40,271 nucleotides of DNA. Source: Chthonomonas sp035294165. GTDB lineage: Bacteria > Armatimonadota > Chthonomonadetes > Chthonomonadales > Chthonomonadaceae. The stretch covers positions 1 through 40,271 of the forward strand of contig NZ_DATGLN010000180.1 in assembly GCF_035294165.1 (NCBI RefSeq), read 5' to 3'. The stretch's first letter is position 1. Each line of letters starts with the position of its first letter. Positions 32,447 through 39,939 of the stretch are shown in pieces. Made by a program: the position numbers and the translations under genes. A model generated the notes under the pieces. It saw only the letters and a list, made by a program, of their open reading frames with translations. It made no database searches and was not told the DNA's origin.

Positions 32447-34552
32447 TTATGCAGGAAAGACAGCACCACAACGCTCCTTTAACACATGCCGAATGCGTTC
32501 TACCGCAGCGTTCACTTCAGCCTCTGTCAGCGTGCCCGTCCCGGAGCGAAACGTAAACGAAAGCGTCAGACTTTTCCATCCATCCGGCAACGGTGGGCCT
32601 GTAAAGACATCGGTTAGTCGAAACGCCTCCAGAATGGGAATCTGCAGCGTTTTCAGCGCCTCCTCTACCTCCCCATAGGCCACATGGAGAGGCAAACGGG
32701 GTGCTAGATCGCGCACGACTGCAGGGAAGCGCGAAGGTGGACGATAGCGCTCCTCCTCTTTAGGCATAGCTGCCTGTAAAGCTTCCACGTTGAGTTCAAA
32801 TAGATAAAGACGTTCACGAAGCTCTAACTCTTGGGCAAGACGCGGGTGCAGCTCTCCAAGAATGCCATCGGCATGAGACGTCTCGCCTAGCCGCAGGAGA
32901 GCCGTACGGCCGGGATGAAACTGTGGAAAGCGCTCCGGCTGCTCAAGGGGAATGAAGGTGGCTTGATCGATTCGTAGCGACCGCAGGAGTTGCTCCACAA
33001 CCCCGCGCAGCAAGTAAAAGTCGGCCGGCTCCCGTTTGCCATGGTGCGTCCAATCCGGCGCGTGTAGGGCGCCATAGAATAACCCTCCAACAGCGAGATA
33101 CTCCTTTGGCTCCATAGTTCCTTCTGTCGTTTCTTCCCATTGCCAAACACGCCCTACCTCGAACAACGCTAGATCGGACTGGCCACGCGCCAGGTTGCGA
33201 CGCGCCGTCTCTACCAACAGGGGCAACAGAGAGCGTCGTAATAGGCTTACCTCCGACGAGAGCGCGTTGCGCACCTGTACCCGCCTCGCAGCGTCATCCG
33301 GTGCATCGAGGGGTGAAGGGCCGGATAGGCTATGGTTTACCACCTCCTGTAGTCCACAGGCCACCAAGGCTGTCCGGATACGCCGCAGTAACTTGCTCTC
33401 CTCGCTGTCTCCGCCCGGTGTGGTGGTTCCAACAGGTAAGCGCTCAGGGATGGCTTCGTAGCCATGAATACGCCCAATCTCCTCGATAAGGTCTTCCTCT
33501 AGTTTCAGATCGGGCCGAAACGTGGGAACTTCCACCTGCAGTGTCTCTGCATCCCCTTGAAGTGTGGCCGCGAGACCAAGCCGGCGCAAACAGTTCAAAC
33601 AGATTTCGGCCGATACCGGCACACCAAGCAGCAGCGAGGCGCGTGCAACCCGTAAGGTTAGTCGGAGCGGTTGAACAGGGAGCGGATAGATGTCCACAAC
33701 CCCCGAAACGGCCTTCGGTTGGCCGATCTCGGCGAGCAACTGGCAGGCCCTATCGAGAGCGCGGAGCACGCCGTTAGGGTCTACAATGCGCTCAAAACGA
33801 TAGGAAGCTTCGGTGCGAAGATTCAACTGCCTACAAGCGCGACGCACGGCCAGGGGATGAAAATGGGCTGATTCCAACAGGATATCCGTAGTAGCTTCAC
33901 TCACCTCCGAATTGGCTCCGCCCATCACACCTGCCACGGCCACCGGCCGCTCGGCATCGGCGATCACCAGAATATCGGGAGTTAACGTGCGCTCTTCCCC
34001 GTCGAGGGTCGTGATCGTCTCTCCCGCTTTCGCCCGGCGCACAACAATGCACTCTCCATGAAGCTTCTTGAGATCGAAGGCGTGCAGCGGCTGTCCCAAC
34101 TCTAGCATCACATAGTTGGTCACATCCACCACGTTATTGATAGGGCGCTGTCCGGCAGCACGCAGTCGCTCTTGCATCCATTGGGGAGAGGGGCCAATAC
34201 GCACGCCCCTCACGATTCGAGCGGCATAGCGTGGGCAAAGGTCTGGTGCCTCTATCCTTACCAACGTTTGTCGAGCGGCCTCTCCACCGATTTCCGACGC
34301 GGGAATGGCAGGCAGGGTGAGGGGGAGATTGGTAAGCGCGGCGATCTCTCGTGCCACACCTACCATCGAGAGACAATCTCCGCGGTTGGGCGTAACGTAG
34401 AGGTCTAAAACGGGCGCAAGAGGGCTTTCGGCGGTAGGCTCTAACTGCACCTCTTCCACCTCCAGCCCGCCCATCGTAAGGCGAGTCGCCAACGATTCGG
34501 CGCTCTCCTTGATCTCCACAAAATCCTTCAACCACGCTAAAGGCGCACGCAT
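32447..34552 (-). CDS. pheT: phenylalanine-tRNA ligase beta subunit, lacking the tRNA-binding OB domain
   Basis: PheT is the beta chain of the alpha2-beta2 synthetase. The B1 start (PLAWLKDFVEIKESAESLATRLTMGGLEVEEV) passes after only a few residues to VLDLYVTPNRGDCLSMVGVAREIA, whereas typical proteins insert about 100 residues of EMAPII-like OB fold (B2) here. The rest is complete: B3/B4 region (INNVVDVTNYVMLELGQPLHAFDLKKL), B5 (FRPDLKLEEDLIEEIGRIHGYEAIP), catalytic-like core, and B8 anticodon-binding tail (PPSRFPAVVRDLAPRLPLHV). Total 701 residues against ~790. The frame is uninterrupted, so this is a domain loss, not a frameshift. AAGGAG precedes the ATG; pheS ends 15 nt upstream. Confidence 0.95.
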   Translation of the reverse strand: MRAPLAWLKDFVEIKESAESLATRLTMGGLEVEEVQLEPTAESPLAPVLDLYVTPNRGDCLSMVGVAREIAALTNLPLTLPAIPASEIGGEAARQTLVRIEAPDLCPRYAARIVRGVRIGPSPQWMQERLRAAGQRPINNVVDVTNYVMLELGQPLHAFDLKKLHGECIVVRRAKAGETITTLDGEERTLTPDILVIADAERPVAVAGVMGGANSEVSEATTDILLESAHFHPLAVRRACRQLNLRTEASYRFERIVDPNGVLRALDRACQLLAEIGQPKAVSGVVDIYPLPVQPLRLTLRVARASLLLGVPVSAEICLNCLRRLGLAATLQGDAETLQVEVPTFRPDLKLEEDLIEEIGRIHGYEAIPERLPVGTTTPGGDSEESKLLRRIRTALVACGLQEVVNHSLSGPSPLDAPDDAARRVQVRNALSSEVSLLRRSLLPLLVETARRNLARGQSDLALFEVGRVWQWEETTEGTMEPKEYLAVGGLFYGALHAPDWTHHGKREPADFYLLRGVVEQLLRSLRIDQATFIPLEQPERFPQFHPGRTALLRLGETSHADGILGELHPRLAQELELRERLYLFELNVEALQAAMPKEEERYRPPSRFPAVVRDLAPRLPLHVAYGEVEEALKTLQIPILEAFRLTDVFTGPPLPDGWKSLTLSFTFRSGTGTLTEAEVNAAVERIRHVLKERCGAVFPA

Positions 34553-34567
34553 ATCCTGCTCCTTCGC

Positions 34568-35566
34568 TTAAAACTGCTGCAAAAATCGAAGATCGTTTTC
34601 CAAATAGAGCCGCAAATCATCCACACCGGTTCGCAGCATGTGAATGCGCTCGACACCCAGTCCAAAGGCAAACCCCGTGTAGCGCTCGGTATCTATGCCG
34701 TAGGTGCGGAGAATGTTGGGATGGATCATACCGGCTCCCCCTATTTCAAGCCAACGTACGTTCCCGTCGGGCATGCGCCAGGAGATTGCATAGTCCACCC
34801 CTGGCTCAACGAACGGGAAGAAATCGGGGCGAAAGCGCACCTGCGTGTTAGGGCCAAACATCGCTCGGGCAAAGGTACCGAGAGTGCCTTTTAGATCGGC
34901 CATGCTCATCCCTTCGTCCACCATGAACACATCCACCTGGTGAAACGTGTGGTGATGCGTCGCATCCACAGCCTCATAGCGAAAGCAGCGGCCAATGGTG
35001 GCGATGCGGAAAGGAGGACGGCGTCGTTCCATGACTCGCCCCTGAATGGCGGTGGTCTGCGTGCGCAGCAGCTTGGTCTCCGTTATGAAGAATGAGTTCT
35101 GCTCATCCATGGCCGGATGATCCTCCGGATAGTTAAGGACAGCAAAATTATAGTGATAGTCCTCAAGTTCCGGCCCTTCAACAAACTCGTAGCCCATGCC
35201 GATCAGCGTTTCGCGTATCAGCTCGGCCGTCTGGGTAAGCGGATGCAGACGCCCTGTCGGCAATGTACGACCTGGAAGGGTAACGTCAAGGATTTCGCGG
35301 CTTAGGCGCTGCTGCAATTCCTGCTCTGTAAGGGCAGCACGACGCTCGCGAATCAGGGCCGTGAGGGTTTCGACGGCCTCGTTGATCCGGGCACCAAAGA
35401 GAGGTCGCTGCTCTTTAGGCAACGTCCCTATGGAGCGCCTCAACTCGTTTAGCCCTTTATTCCGGCCTAGATATCGCGTTTCGACCTGTTCCAGCTCGGC
35501 CAAGTTCGGCGCGGCCTCGATGGCCGCCCGAGCTTCTTCCACTAATCGGCTAATTGGATCGCTCAC
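34568..35566 (-). CDS. pheS: phenylalanine-tRNA ligase alpha subunit
   Basis: The 332-residue protein has an N-terminal coiled-coil arm (residues ~1-85) that binds tRNA, then the class II core: FVEGPELEDYHYNFAVLNYPEDHPA, RRPPFRIATIGRCFRYEAVDATHHHTFHQVD, FRPDFFPFVEPGVDYAISW and GFAFGLGVERIHMLRTGVDDLR (motif 3). The length is normal. The start is GTG 35566 with GAGAGG about 8 nt upstream. The T-tract of the terminator behind rplT lies just before its Shine-Dalgarno, so expression may depend on read-through. Confidence 0.97.
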   Translation of the reverse strand: MSDPISRLVEEARAAIEAAPNLAELEQVETRYLGRNKGLNELRRSIGTLPKEQRPLFGARINEAVETLTALIRERRAALTEQELQQRLSREILDVTLPGRTLPTGRLHPLTQTAELIRETLIGMGYEFVEGPELEDYHYNFAVLNYPEDHPAMDEQNSFFITETKLLRTQTTAIQGRVMERRRPPFRIATIGRCFRYEAVDATHHHTFHQVDVFMVDEGMSMADLKGTLGTFARAMFGPNTQVRFRPDFFPFVEPGVDYAISWRMPDGNVRWLEIGGAGMIHPNILRTYGIDTERYTGFAFGLGVERIHMLRTGVDDLRLYLENDLRFLQQF

Positions 35567-35580
35567 GTGATGAACCTCTC

Positions 35581-35637
35581 AAGAAAAACGCCTCGCCTCC
35601 TGCAGGGGTTTGGGAAATCGCAGGAGAGGGCGAGGCG
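35581..35637 (-). terminator. rho-independent terminator/attenuator between rplT and pheST
   Basis: Minus-strand arms CGCCTCGCC-(bulge)-TCCTGC and GCAGGA-GGCGAGGCG form a 15-bp stem with a 3-nt bulge and a loop of about 16 nt, followed by TTTTTCTT. It starts about 30 nt after the rplT stop and ends just before the pheS Shine-Dalgarno. The position matches the enteric rplT-pheST attenuator, but no start codon for a Phe-rich leader peptide is visible. Confidence 0.85.
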
Positions 35638-35667
35638 CTTTGGCGAAATGGCAAAAAGGTGCCCCGA

Positions 35668-36042
35668 TTAGGCGGCATCTCCTGCAGCGTTGAGGGCACT
35701 CGTCGCCTGCGCGACAAGCTGTGAAAACGCTTGCGGGTCATGAACGGCCATATCGGCCAGCACTTTCCGATCGAGGGCGATGCCGAGACGTTGCAGCCCC
35801 TGAATGAAACGGCAGTACTGCAACCCTTCCGCTCGACAGGCAGCGCTGATGCGCGTGATCCAAAGGCGACGAAAATCGCGCTTGCGGGCGCGCCTATCCC
35901 GATAGGCGTAGTTGCCTGATTTGAGAACCTGCTCGTTGGCGGGGCGGAAGAGGCGATGTTTCGCCCCCCAGTAGCCTTTGGCGGCCTCGATGATCTTTTT
36001 ATGGCGTTTATGAGTGATCGTGCCACGTTTAACGCGCGGCAT
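35668..36042 (-). CDS. rplT: 50S ribosomal protein L20
   Basis: The 124-residue protein begins MPRVKRGTITHKRHKKIIEA and contains YWGAKHRLFRPANEQVLKSG, YAYRDRRARKRDFRRLWITR and the C-terminal globular domain (LQRLGIALDRKVLADMAVHDPQAFSQLV). L20 is essential for early 50S assembly and represses its own operon in several bacteria. GGAAGGAG lies upstream of the ATG. It follows rpmI by 53 nt. Confidence 0.98.
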   Translation of the reverse strand: MPRVKRGTITHKRHKKIIEAAKGYWGAKHRLFRPANEQVLKSGNYAYRDRRARKRDFRRLWITRISAACRAEGLQYCRFIQGLQRLGIALDRKVLADMAVHDPQAFSQLVAQATSALNAAGDAA

Positions 36043-36095
36043 AAAACCTACTCCTTCCTTTTCTTTTTAGCTTGATAAGGCAGCCGGTTGCCACA

Positions 36096-36299
36096 CTAAA
36101 GCGCCGTGCCGAGCAACCGCTTAATGCGCTTGCGATCGCCCTTGTAAAGCTCATCACCGGCAAGAAGCGCCCGACGGCGGCTGCCATCTTTCTTGCGCAT
36201 AAGGTGGTTTAAACCGGTCTTACCATGCAGCAGTTTACCGGTAGCCGTCTTTGTGAACCGCTTGACAGCGGTTTTCCTGCTTTTGAGTTTCGTCTTCAT
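36096..36299 (-). CDS. rpmI: 50S ribosomal protein L35
   Basis: The 67-residue basic protein reads MKTKLKSRKTAVKRFTKT, then GKLLHGKTGLNHLMRKK and KRIKRLLGTAL, a complete L35. AAAGGG precedes the ATG. It lies between infC and rplT in the conserved order. Confidence 0.97.
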   Translation of the reverse strand: MKTKLKSRKTAVKRFTKTATGKLLHGKTGLNHLMRKKDGSRRRALLAGDELYKGDRKRIKRLLGTAL

Positions 36300-36362
36300 A
36301 GTCCCTTTGATGAGGCGGGGCTAGAGAGCCGCCTTTTTGCGTTTTAGGTTCGCTCGATATAT

Positions 36363-36911
36363 TTAAGCGCTGGTTTTAGGGCTTAAGATCATAATGAGCT
36401 GCTTGCCCTCTAAAACCGGAGGTCGCTCCACTTGGGCGCAGTCGGCAAGTTGCTGAACGATCCGCTCCATCGTCTGCTTGCCTAGTTCCGGCCGCGTGAT
36501 GCCGCGCCCGATGAAACGGAAAGTGACCTTCACCTTATTGCCCTCTTGCAGAAAGCGGGCGATGTGTTTGACCTTGATCTGCAGATCATGGTCGCTGATC
36601 ATGCCCGAACGAGGGTCAATACGAACGTCTTTTACCTCGCCTTGCTGCCGCTGCTTCCTCTGTTGCTCCCGTTCACGCTTTGTCTGCTCATACTTAATGC
36701 GACCGTAGTCGCCGATTCTACAGACAGGAGGCTGCGCCATAGGCGCTACCTCGATCAAATCCAAGCCCTTTTCTTGGGCGAGTGCGAGCGCGTCTCGCAC
36801 GTTCATGATTCCGAGCGCTTGGCCATTTTCGTCTATCACGCGCACATCGCGCACACGTGTTTCCCGAGGCCCGCGCAGAATCTGCTCGTTAATACGCAGG
36901 TCTTTGTTGAT
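36363..36911 (-). CDS. infC: translation initiation factor IF-3, probable AUC start
   Basis: IF-3 binds the 30S subunit and checks start codon and initiator tRNA. Family motifs are clear: DLRINEQILRGPRETRVRDVRVID, ALALAQEKGLDLIEVAP, PPVCRIGDYGRIKYEQTKRE, VKDVRIDPRSGMISDHDLQIK and VKVTFRFIGRGITRPELG. No ATG, GTG or TTG lies at the family's normal start. ATC 36911 has GGAGG 8 nt upstream and gives 182 residues. The frame opens to GTG 36938, but that codon has no Shine-Dalgarno. An AUU or AUC start on infC is a known self-regulation feature because IF-3 rejects such codons. Confidence 0.95.
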   Translation of the reverse strand: MNKDLRINEQILRGPRETRVRDVRVIDENGQALGIMNVRDALALAQEKGLDLIEVAPMAQPPVCRIGDYGRIKYEQTKREREQQRKQRQQGEVKDVRIDPRSGMISDHDLQIKVKHIARFLQEGNKVKVTFRFIGRGITRPELGKQTMERIVQQLADCAQVERPPVLEGKQLIMILSPKTSA

Positions 36912-37002
36912 GTCTGCAACCTCCGTTTCGAACCTCACCCGACATTGCGGCCGGGTGCGACGTAAAACGGCTTCCCCAAGTTATTCCCATAGAGTTTGGC
37001 GT

Positions 37003-37031
37003 AATATACCACTCCATCACGTTTTTGTCAA
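37003..37031 (-). promoter_or_regulatory. promoter of the infC-rpmI-rplT(-pheST) operon
   Basis: Minus-strand TTGACA (37026-37031) and TATATT (37003-37008) are 17 nt apart. The start is near 36996, leaving a leader of about 85 nt to the ATC start. The leader holds a short stem, CACCCG with CGGGTG, that could take part in L20 or IF-3 control. Confidence 0.8.
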
Positions 37032-37176
37032 GGACGCCTCCACGAGGCTTGCCCTATGCAGCGTTTCCGCGAAACATCTTGATGCCGTTTTGCCATCTAT
37101 TCCGTCTAAATCTATGTGTGTGCAAATCTACCAGCATTAGTATCGGTACCACACAAGCTTTTACGAAAGACTATAG

Positions 37177-37200
37177 GGCAACCGAAGCAATCTAGTTGCC
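37177..37200. repeat. hairpin at the 3' end of the TnpB remnant
   Basis: GGCAAC and GTTGCC pair across 12 nt, straddling the stop of the remnant. IS605-family right ends carry subterminal hairpins at this position, so it may be a relic of one. The arms are only 6 bp. Confidence 0.35.
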
Positions 37201-37595
37201 TACGCTCCATTCAAAAGGTTTGCGGCAGTCAACTACTGCTGCCTCAAGACAGCAGCCTTGCTCTGGCGCGGCAGACGAATCTGTCTCCGAGCAGTACGGC
37301 CGGTTTACTGCGGCCCGACGAGCAATATTGCCCGCCGCAATCACATCTGCCAGGAATGTCACCTCGAAAGCGAAGCTGAGAGGCCCTCGAACCCGCAGGA
37401 TGTGCATACAAACGAAGATTGCGTTCTACGGTTCTCTTTCGCACAATGCCCACAGTTCGGGCAGGCGCGAGAGGTATTACGAGGATCAACATAGTGGACA
37501 GGAACCCCTTTCAACGCAGACTTATAGGCGATAAATGCTCGAGGGGAAGGGCGTCGGCCTTGAAGTGAGAGATCGCCGGTTTCTTGCCGCTTTTT
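37192..37595 (-). pseudogene. decayed TnpB (IS200/IS605 OrfB-type) C-terminal remnant
   Basis: Minus-strand translation from about 37538 reads AFIAYKSALKGVPVHYVDPR, then NTSRACPNCGHCAKENRR and FVCTSCGFEGL, the zinc-finger region of TnpB with both Cys pairs. After a frameshift near 37375 the next frame gives ADVIAAGNIARRAAVNRPYC, matching the D-x-NAA-x-NI RuvC end with NAA changed to IAA. A stop (37596-37598) truncates the region upstream, and the N-terminal two thirds, tnpA and a left end are absent. No function is expected. It lies beyond the infC promoter, upstream of the operon. Confidence 0.8.
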
Positions 37596-37686
37596 CTATG
37601 AACGCACCTTCGTGCTCGATAGGTTCCATCGCTCCTGCAGAGAAACAGCACCCTATAACACGATGCCATTGGAGGAGCAGAGAAAA

Positions 37687-38844
37687 ATGGTCTCTGAAAC
37701 GTCTGGTCATGCCTGCTTGAAGACGGCCAGCAAGCCTATAAGAGAAAAGTTCTCACTAATATTGCGGTGGCGACGTAGGGCGATAGTTCTTTGCTGCATC
37801 GCCCTGCTCATCGGCTTGCTAGCCCTTTTTCTCTTCAGCATGTGGAGGCTACGCGCACAGAAAAGCACCCTCCTTGTCCGCTCTCATGAACTGATCGCCC
37901 TCCGACCAGGCGAAAAGTACTACTGGGCCTCGTCAAATGAACTTGTGGTCTGTAAAAGTATCCTTCGGATAGAAGGCGCTACGACCAGCCACCCCAAAGC
38001 GGAATGCACCCTGGCACCAGTGCGGGTGTTGATGGTGGATAGCGGCAAAGTTTTTACGCCTTTACCAGGCCAAGTCTACACCCCCAAGCTAGAGCTAGAT
38101 ATTCGTTCTGCACCTCATCCAACGCGATTCATCGGCTTGGTTTATATAAACGGCAAGCTTGTTCGACGCTTCCCCATTGCACCGCCAAATACGCCCGCCT
38201 TGCCCGCCTCGTCCTCAGGGTCATCCATAACCTTCCCTATTGGCTTCACCCCAACATACGCCATTTACTCTCTCACAGATGAGATCGTGCCTCAATTTGC
38301 CGAACGCACCTTCATCCTCTATGATAGAGCCGTTGGTGGAGCCGTCAACATAACGCTCTCGGACATCATCTATCCGCCTAAACTTCAGCCGATGCAAGAC
38401 AACGGGTGGTCTCTGCAAATCCTGAACTCGATCCCCGAGATTTTTGCCGTTTTTTGCGATCGAAATTCTAACCAGGTCTTCTATCTTACCAACCACACTC
38501 GCCCCTCTTCCATCTTTCTGGCGTGGCTTCATCATCTCTTTCCACGCTGGGTACCCCCTTCCCCCACCACGCATGTTATTAGCGTCTGGCTGGGTGCCCC
38601 TCATCAAAAAGGGTCTCTGCAGCTTGGGACGGTCGTTACATCAGTCGCTGCCTCACTTCCACCGCTCTTCGGCCCTCCGCCAAAGCGCAACGTCGCCATC
38701 AGCCTCATGGTTCCTTACCCTCCCTATGAGGCATGGCCACGAATGTTTTACAAAGTTCCCGGTCGTAACGCCATCAGTTTCTACTACAAAGGCCATGTCT
38801 ACCTGTTGCCGTTGCCCATCGCGAAAAGCAAAGCAGGAGAATAA
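37687..38844 (+). CDS. single-pass membrane protein of unknown function, paralogue A
   Basis: From ATG 37687 (GGAGGA 10 nt upstream) the 385-residue protein has a basic N-terminus and one membrane segment at about residues 31-52 (AIVLCCIALLIGLLALFLFS), then an extracytoplasmic domain. It shares a pattern with the next gene: RPGEKYYWASSNELVV near the membrane, VFYLT ... FLAWLHHLFPRWVPP, VISVWLGAPHQKGSLQLGTVV, and the end VPGRNAISFYYKGHVYLLPLP. The two are divergent tandem paralogues. No known family is recognised. The frame extends upstream to 37612 but without support. Confidence 0.72.
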   Translation: MVSETSGHACLKTASKPIREKFSLILRWRRRAIVLCCIALLIGLLALFLFSMWRLRAQKSTLLVRSHELIALRPGEKYYWASSNELVVCKSILRIEGATTSHPKAECTLAPVRVLMVDSGKVFTPLPGQVYTPKLELDIRSAPHPTRFIGLVYINGKLVRRFPIAPPNTPALPASSSGSSITFPIGFTPTYAIYSLTDEIVPQFAERTFILYDRAVGGAVNITLSDIIYPPKLQPMQDNGWSLQILNSIPEIFAVFCDRNSNQVFYLTNHTRPSSIFLAWLHHLFPRWVPPSPTTHVISVWLGAPHQKGSLQLGTVVTSVAASLPPLFGPPPKRNVAISLMVPYPPYEAWPRMFYKVPGRNAISFYYKGHVYLLPLPIAKSKAGE

Positions 38845-38886
38845 GACCGTTTTCTTGAAACAAAGAAAGGAGCAGAAAGCACATCT

Positions 38887-39798
38887 ATGGAACCGATAGC
38901 CCAAACGACATTCCGCAAACGCAAGAGTTACCTCGGTGTTTGGCTTTGCGCCTTCTTGTTGGTGTTTATGATAGGTGCCGTCACCTTCTCGCTTCTTGCC
39001 CACTTATTTAACGACCCTAACACCCTGCTCAGAAACGCGCGACGCCTAACCCCTATCCATCCGGAAAATGGGGAGACATATGTCTGGAAATCGTCCCACC
39101 AGGCGGTGATCTTGGTAAGTAGAGCCGCCAATCCGAGCAACTCCACTATGCCAATACGCCTCTATGACATGCGAAGCCATCAGACGATTCTGCTCCCCCA
39201 GAATGATGTCCTATTAGACTTCGGCTTAACCGAAGCCATCGCACGAACCGCCATGCAAGCAGCAGACGAGCAGGCCCATCTCGTCCTCTATCAATCCATT
39301 GGCAAGTGGCTGCCGAACAATGTACAGGCACGTTGGAACATAGGGGGGTTCGGTATAACCATACATGCCTCTTTCTCTCCAACTCTCAAGGCCCCTACGC
39401 CACCTGGTACCACAATCATCGGCTGCGTTATGGATACTTCTCAACCCAATGTCTATCTCACAACACAGCCCGTACCACCTCCGCCTTTTCTTGTGTGGCT
39501 CAAGCGGATGATTCCGAAACTGCCTATTCCCCAGAAGACTCTTGTCGTTCTGTGGATGGATAGTCGGCAAAATGGGCAGTTGCGAAAATTGGGTCAGCTC
39601 GTTGTGAACAGGCTACCTCCCCAAGGCAAACTGTTAAGTAGTACAACCGATCCCCTAGACCTTCGCGAGGTGCCCGATGCCAATGCCGTCAGTTTCGTTT
39701 ATGACGGCTGGCTCTATTATTTACCATTACCAACAAATCTACATCCGTCCGATGCTGCTAATGAACGTGTCCATAATGGAGAGACCGATGATGAGTAA
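38887..39798 (+). CDS. single-pass membrane protein of unknown function, paralogue B
   Basis: The 303-residue protein has one membrane segment at about residues 16-40 (LGVWLCAFLLVFMIGAVTFS) and an outer domain. Compared with paralogue A it keeps NGETYVWKSSHQAVIL, VYLTTQPVPPPPFLVWLKRM, LVVLWMDSRQNGQLRKLGQL and VPDANAVSFVYDGWLYYLPL in the same order, but lacks about 80 residues of the middle. AAAGGAG lies 14 nt before ATG, which is long. It follows paralogue A by 42 nt, so co-transcription is likely. Function is unknown. Confidence 0.72.
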   Translation: MEPIAQTTFRKRKSYLGVWLCAFLLVFMIGAVTFSLLAHLFNDPNTLLRNARRLTPIHPENGETYVWKSSHQAVILVSRAANPSNSTMPIRLYDMRSHQTILLPQNDVLLDFGLTEAIARTAMQAADEQAHLVLYQSIGKWLPNNVQARWNIGGFGITIHASFSPTLKAPTPPGTTIIGCVMDTSQPNVYLTTQPVPPPPFLVWLKRMIPKLPIPQKTLVVLWMDSRQNGQLRKLGQLVVNRLPPQGKLLSSTTDPLDLREVPDANAVSFVYDGWLYYLPLPTNLHPSDAANERVHNGETDDE

Positions 39799-39918
39799 CA
39801 ACCCTGCAACCATAAGTGGCAAATGGGTCGTTTTATTCCTTCTCTGCCTAGGATAACCCTGGTCATCTTATTCGCTTTCGGCTCTACTATCTTCCGCTCC
39901 CTGCGCAATAACGCCTAA
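39788..39918 (+). other. short membrane-type ORFs after paralogue B, possible relic
   Basis: ATG 39788, with GGAGAG 5 nt upstream, opens a 22-codon frame (MMSNNPATISGKWVVLFLLC) overlapping the paralogue B stop. An overlapping frame at 39823-39918 gives 31 residues including RITLVILFAFGSTIFRSLRN. Together they look like the start of a frameshifted membrane protein, perhaps a lost third paralogue. Evidence is weak. Confidence 0.3.
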
Positions 39919-39939
39919 GGAGCACCGAGCCTGTCGCCC

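Noticed and set aside
35550..36026. 158-codon minus-strand frame running through rplT and the terminator
   Set aside because: It is a shifted frame of rplT continuing through a strong terminator hairpin.
37196..37534. 112-codon plus-strand frame
   Set aside because: It lies antisense to the TnpB remnant, whose zinc-finger motif is clear on the minus strand.
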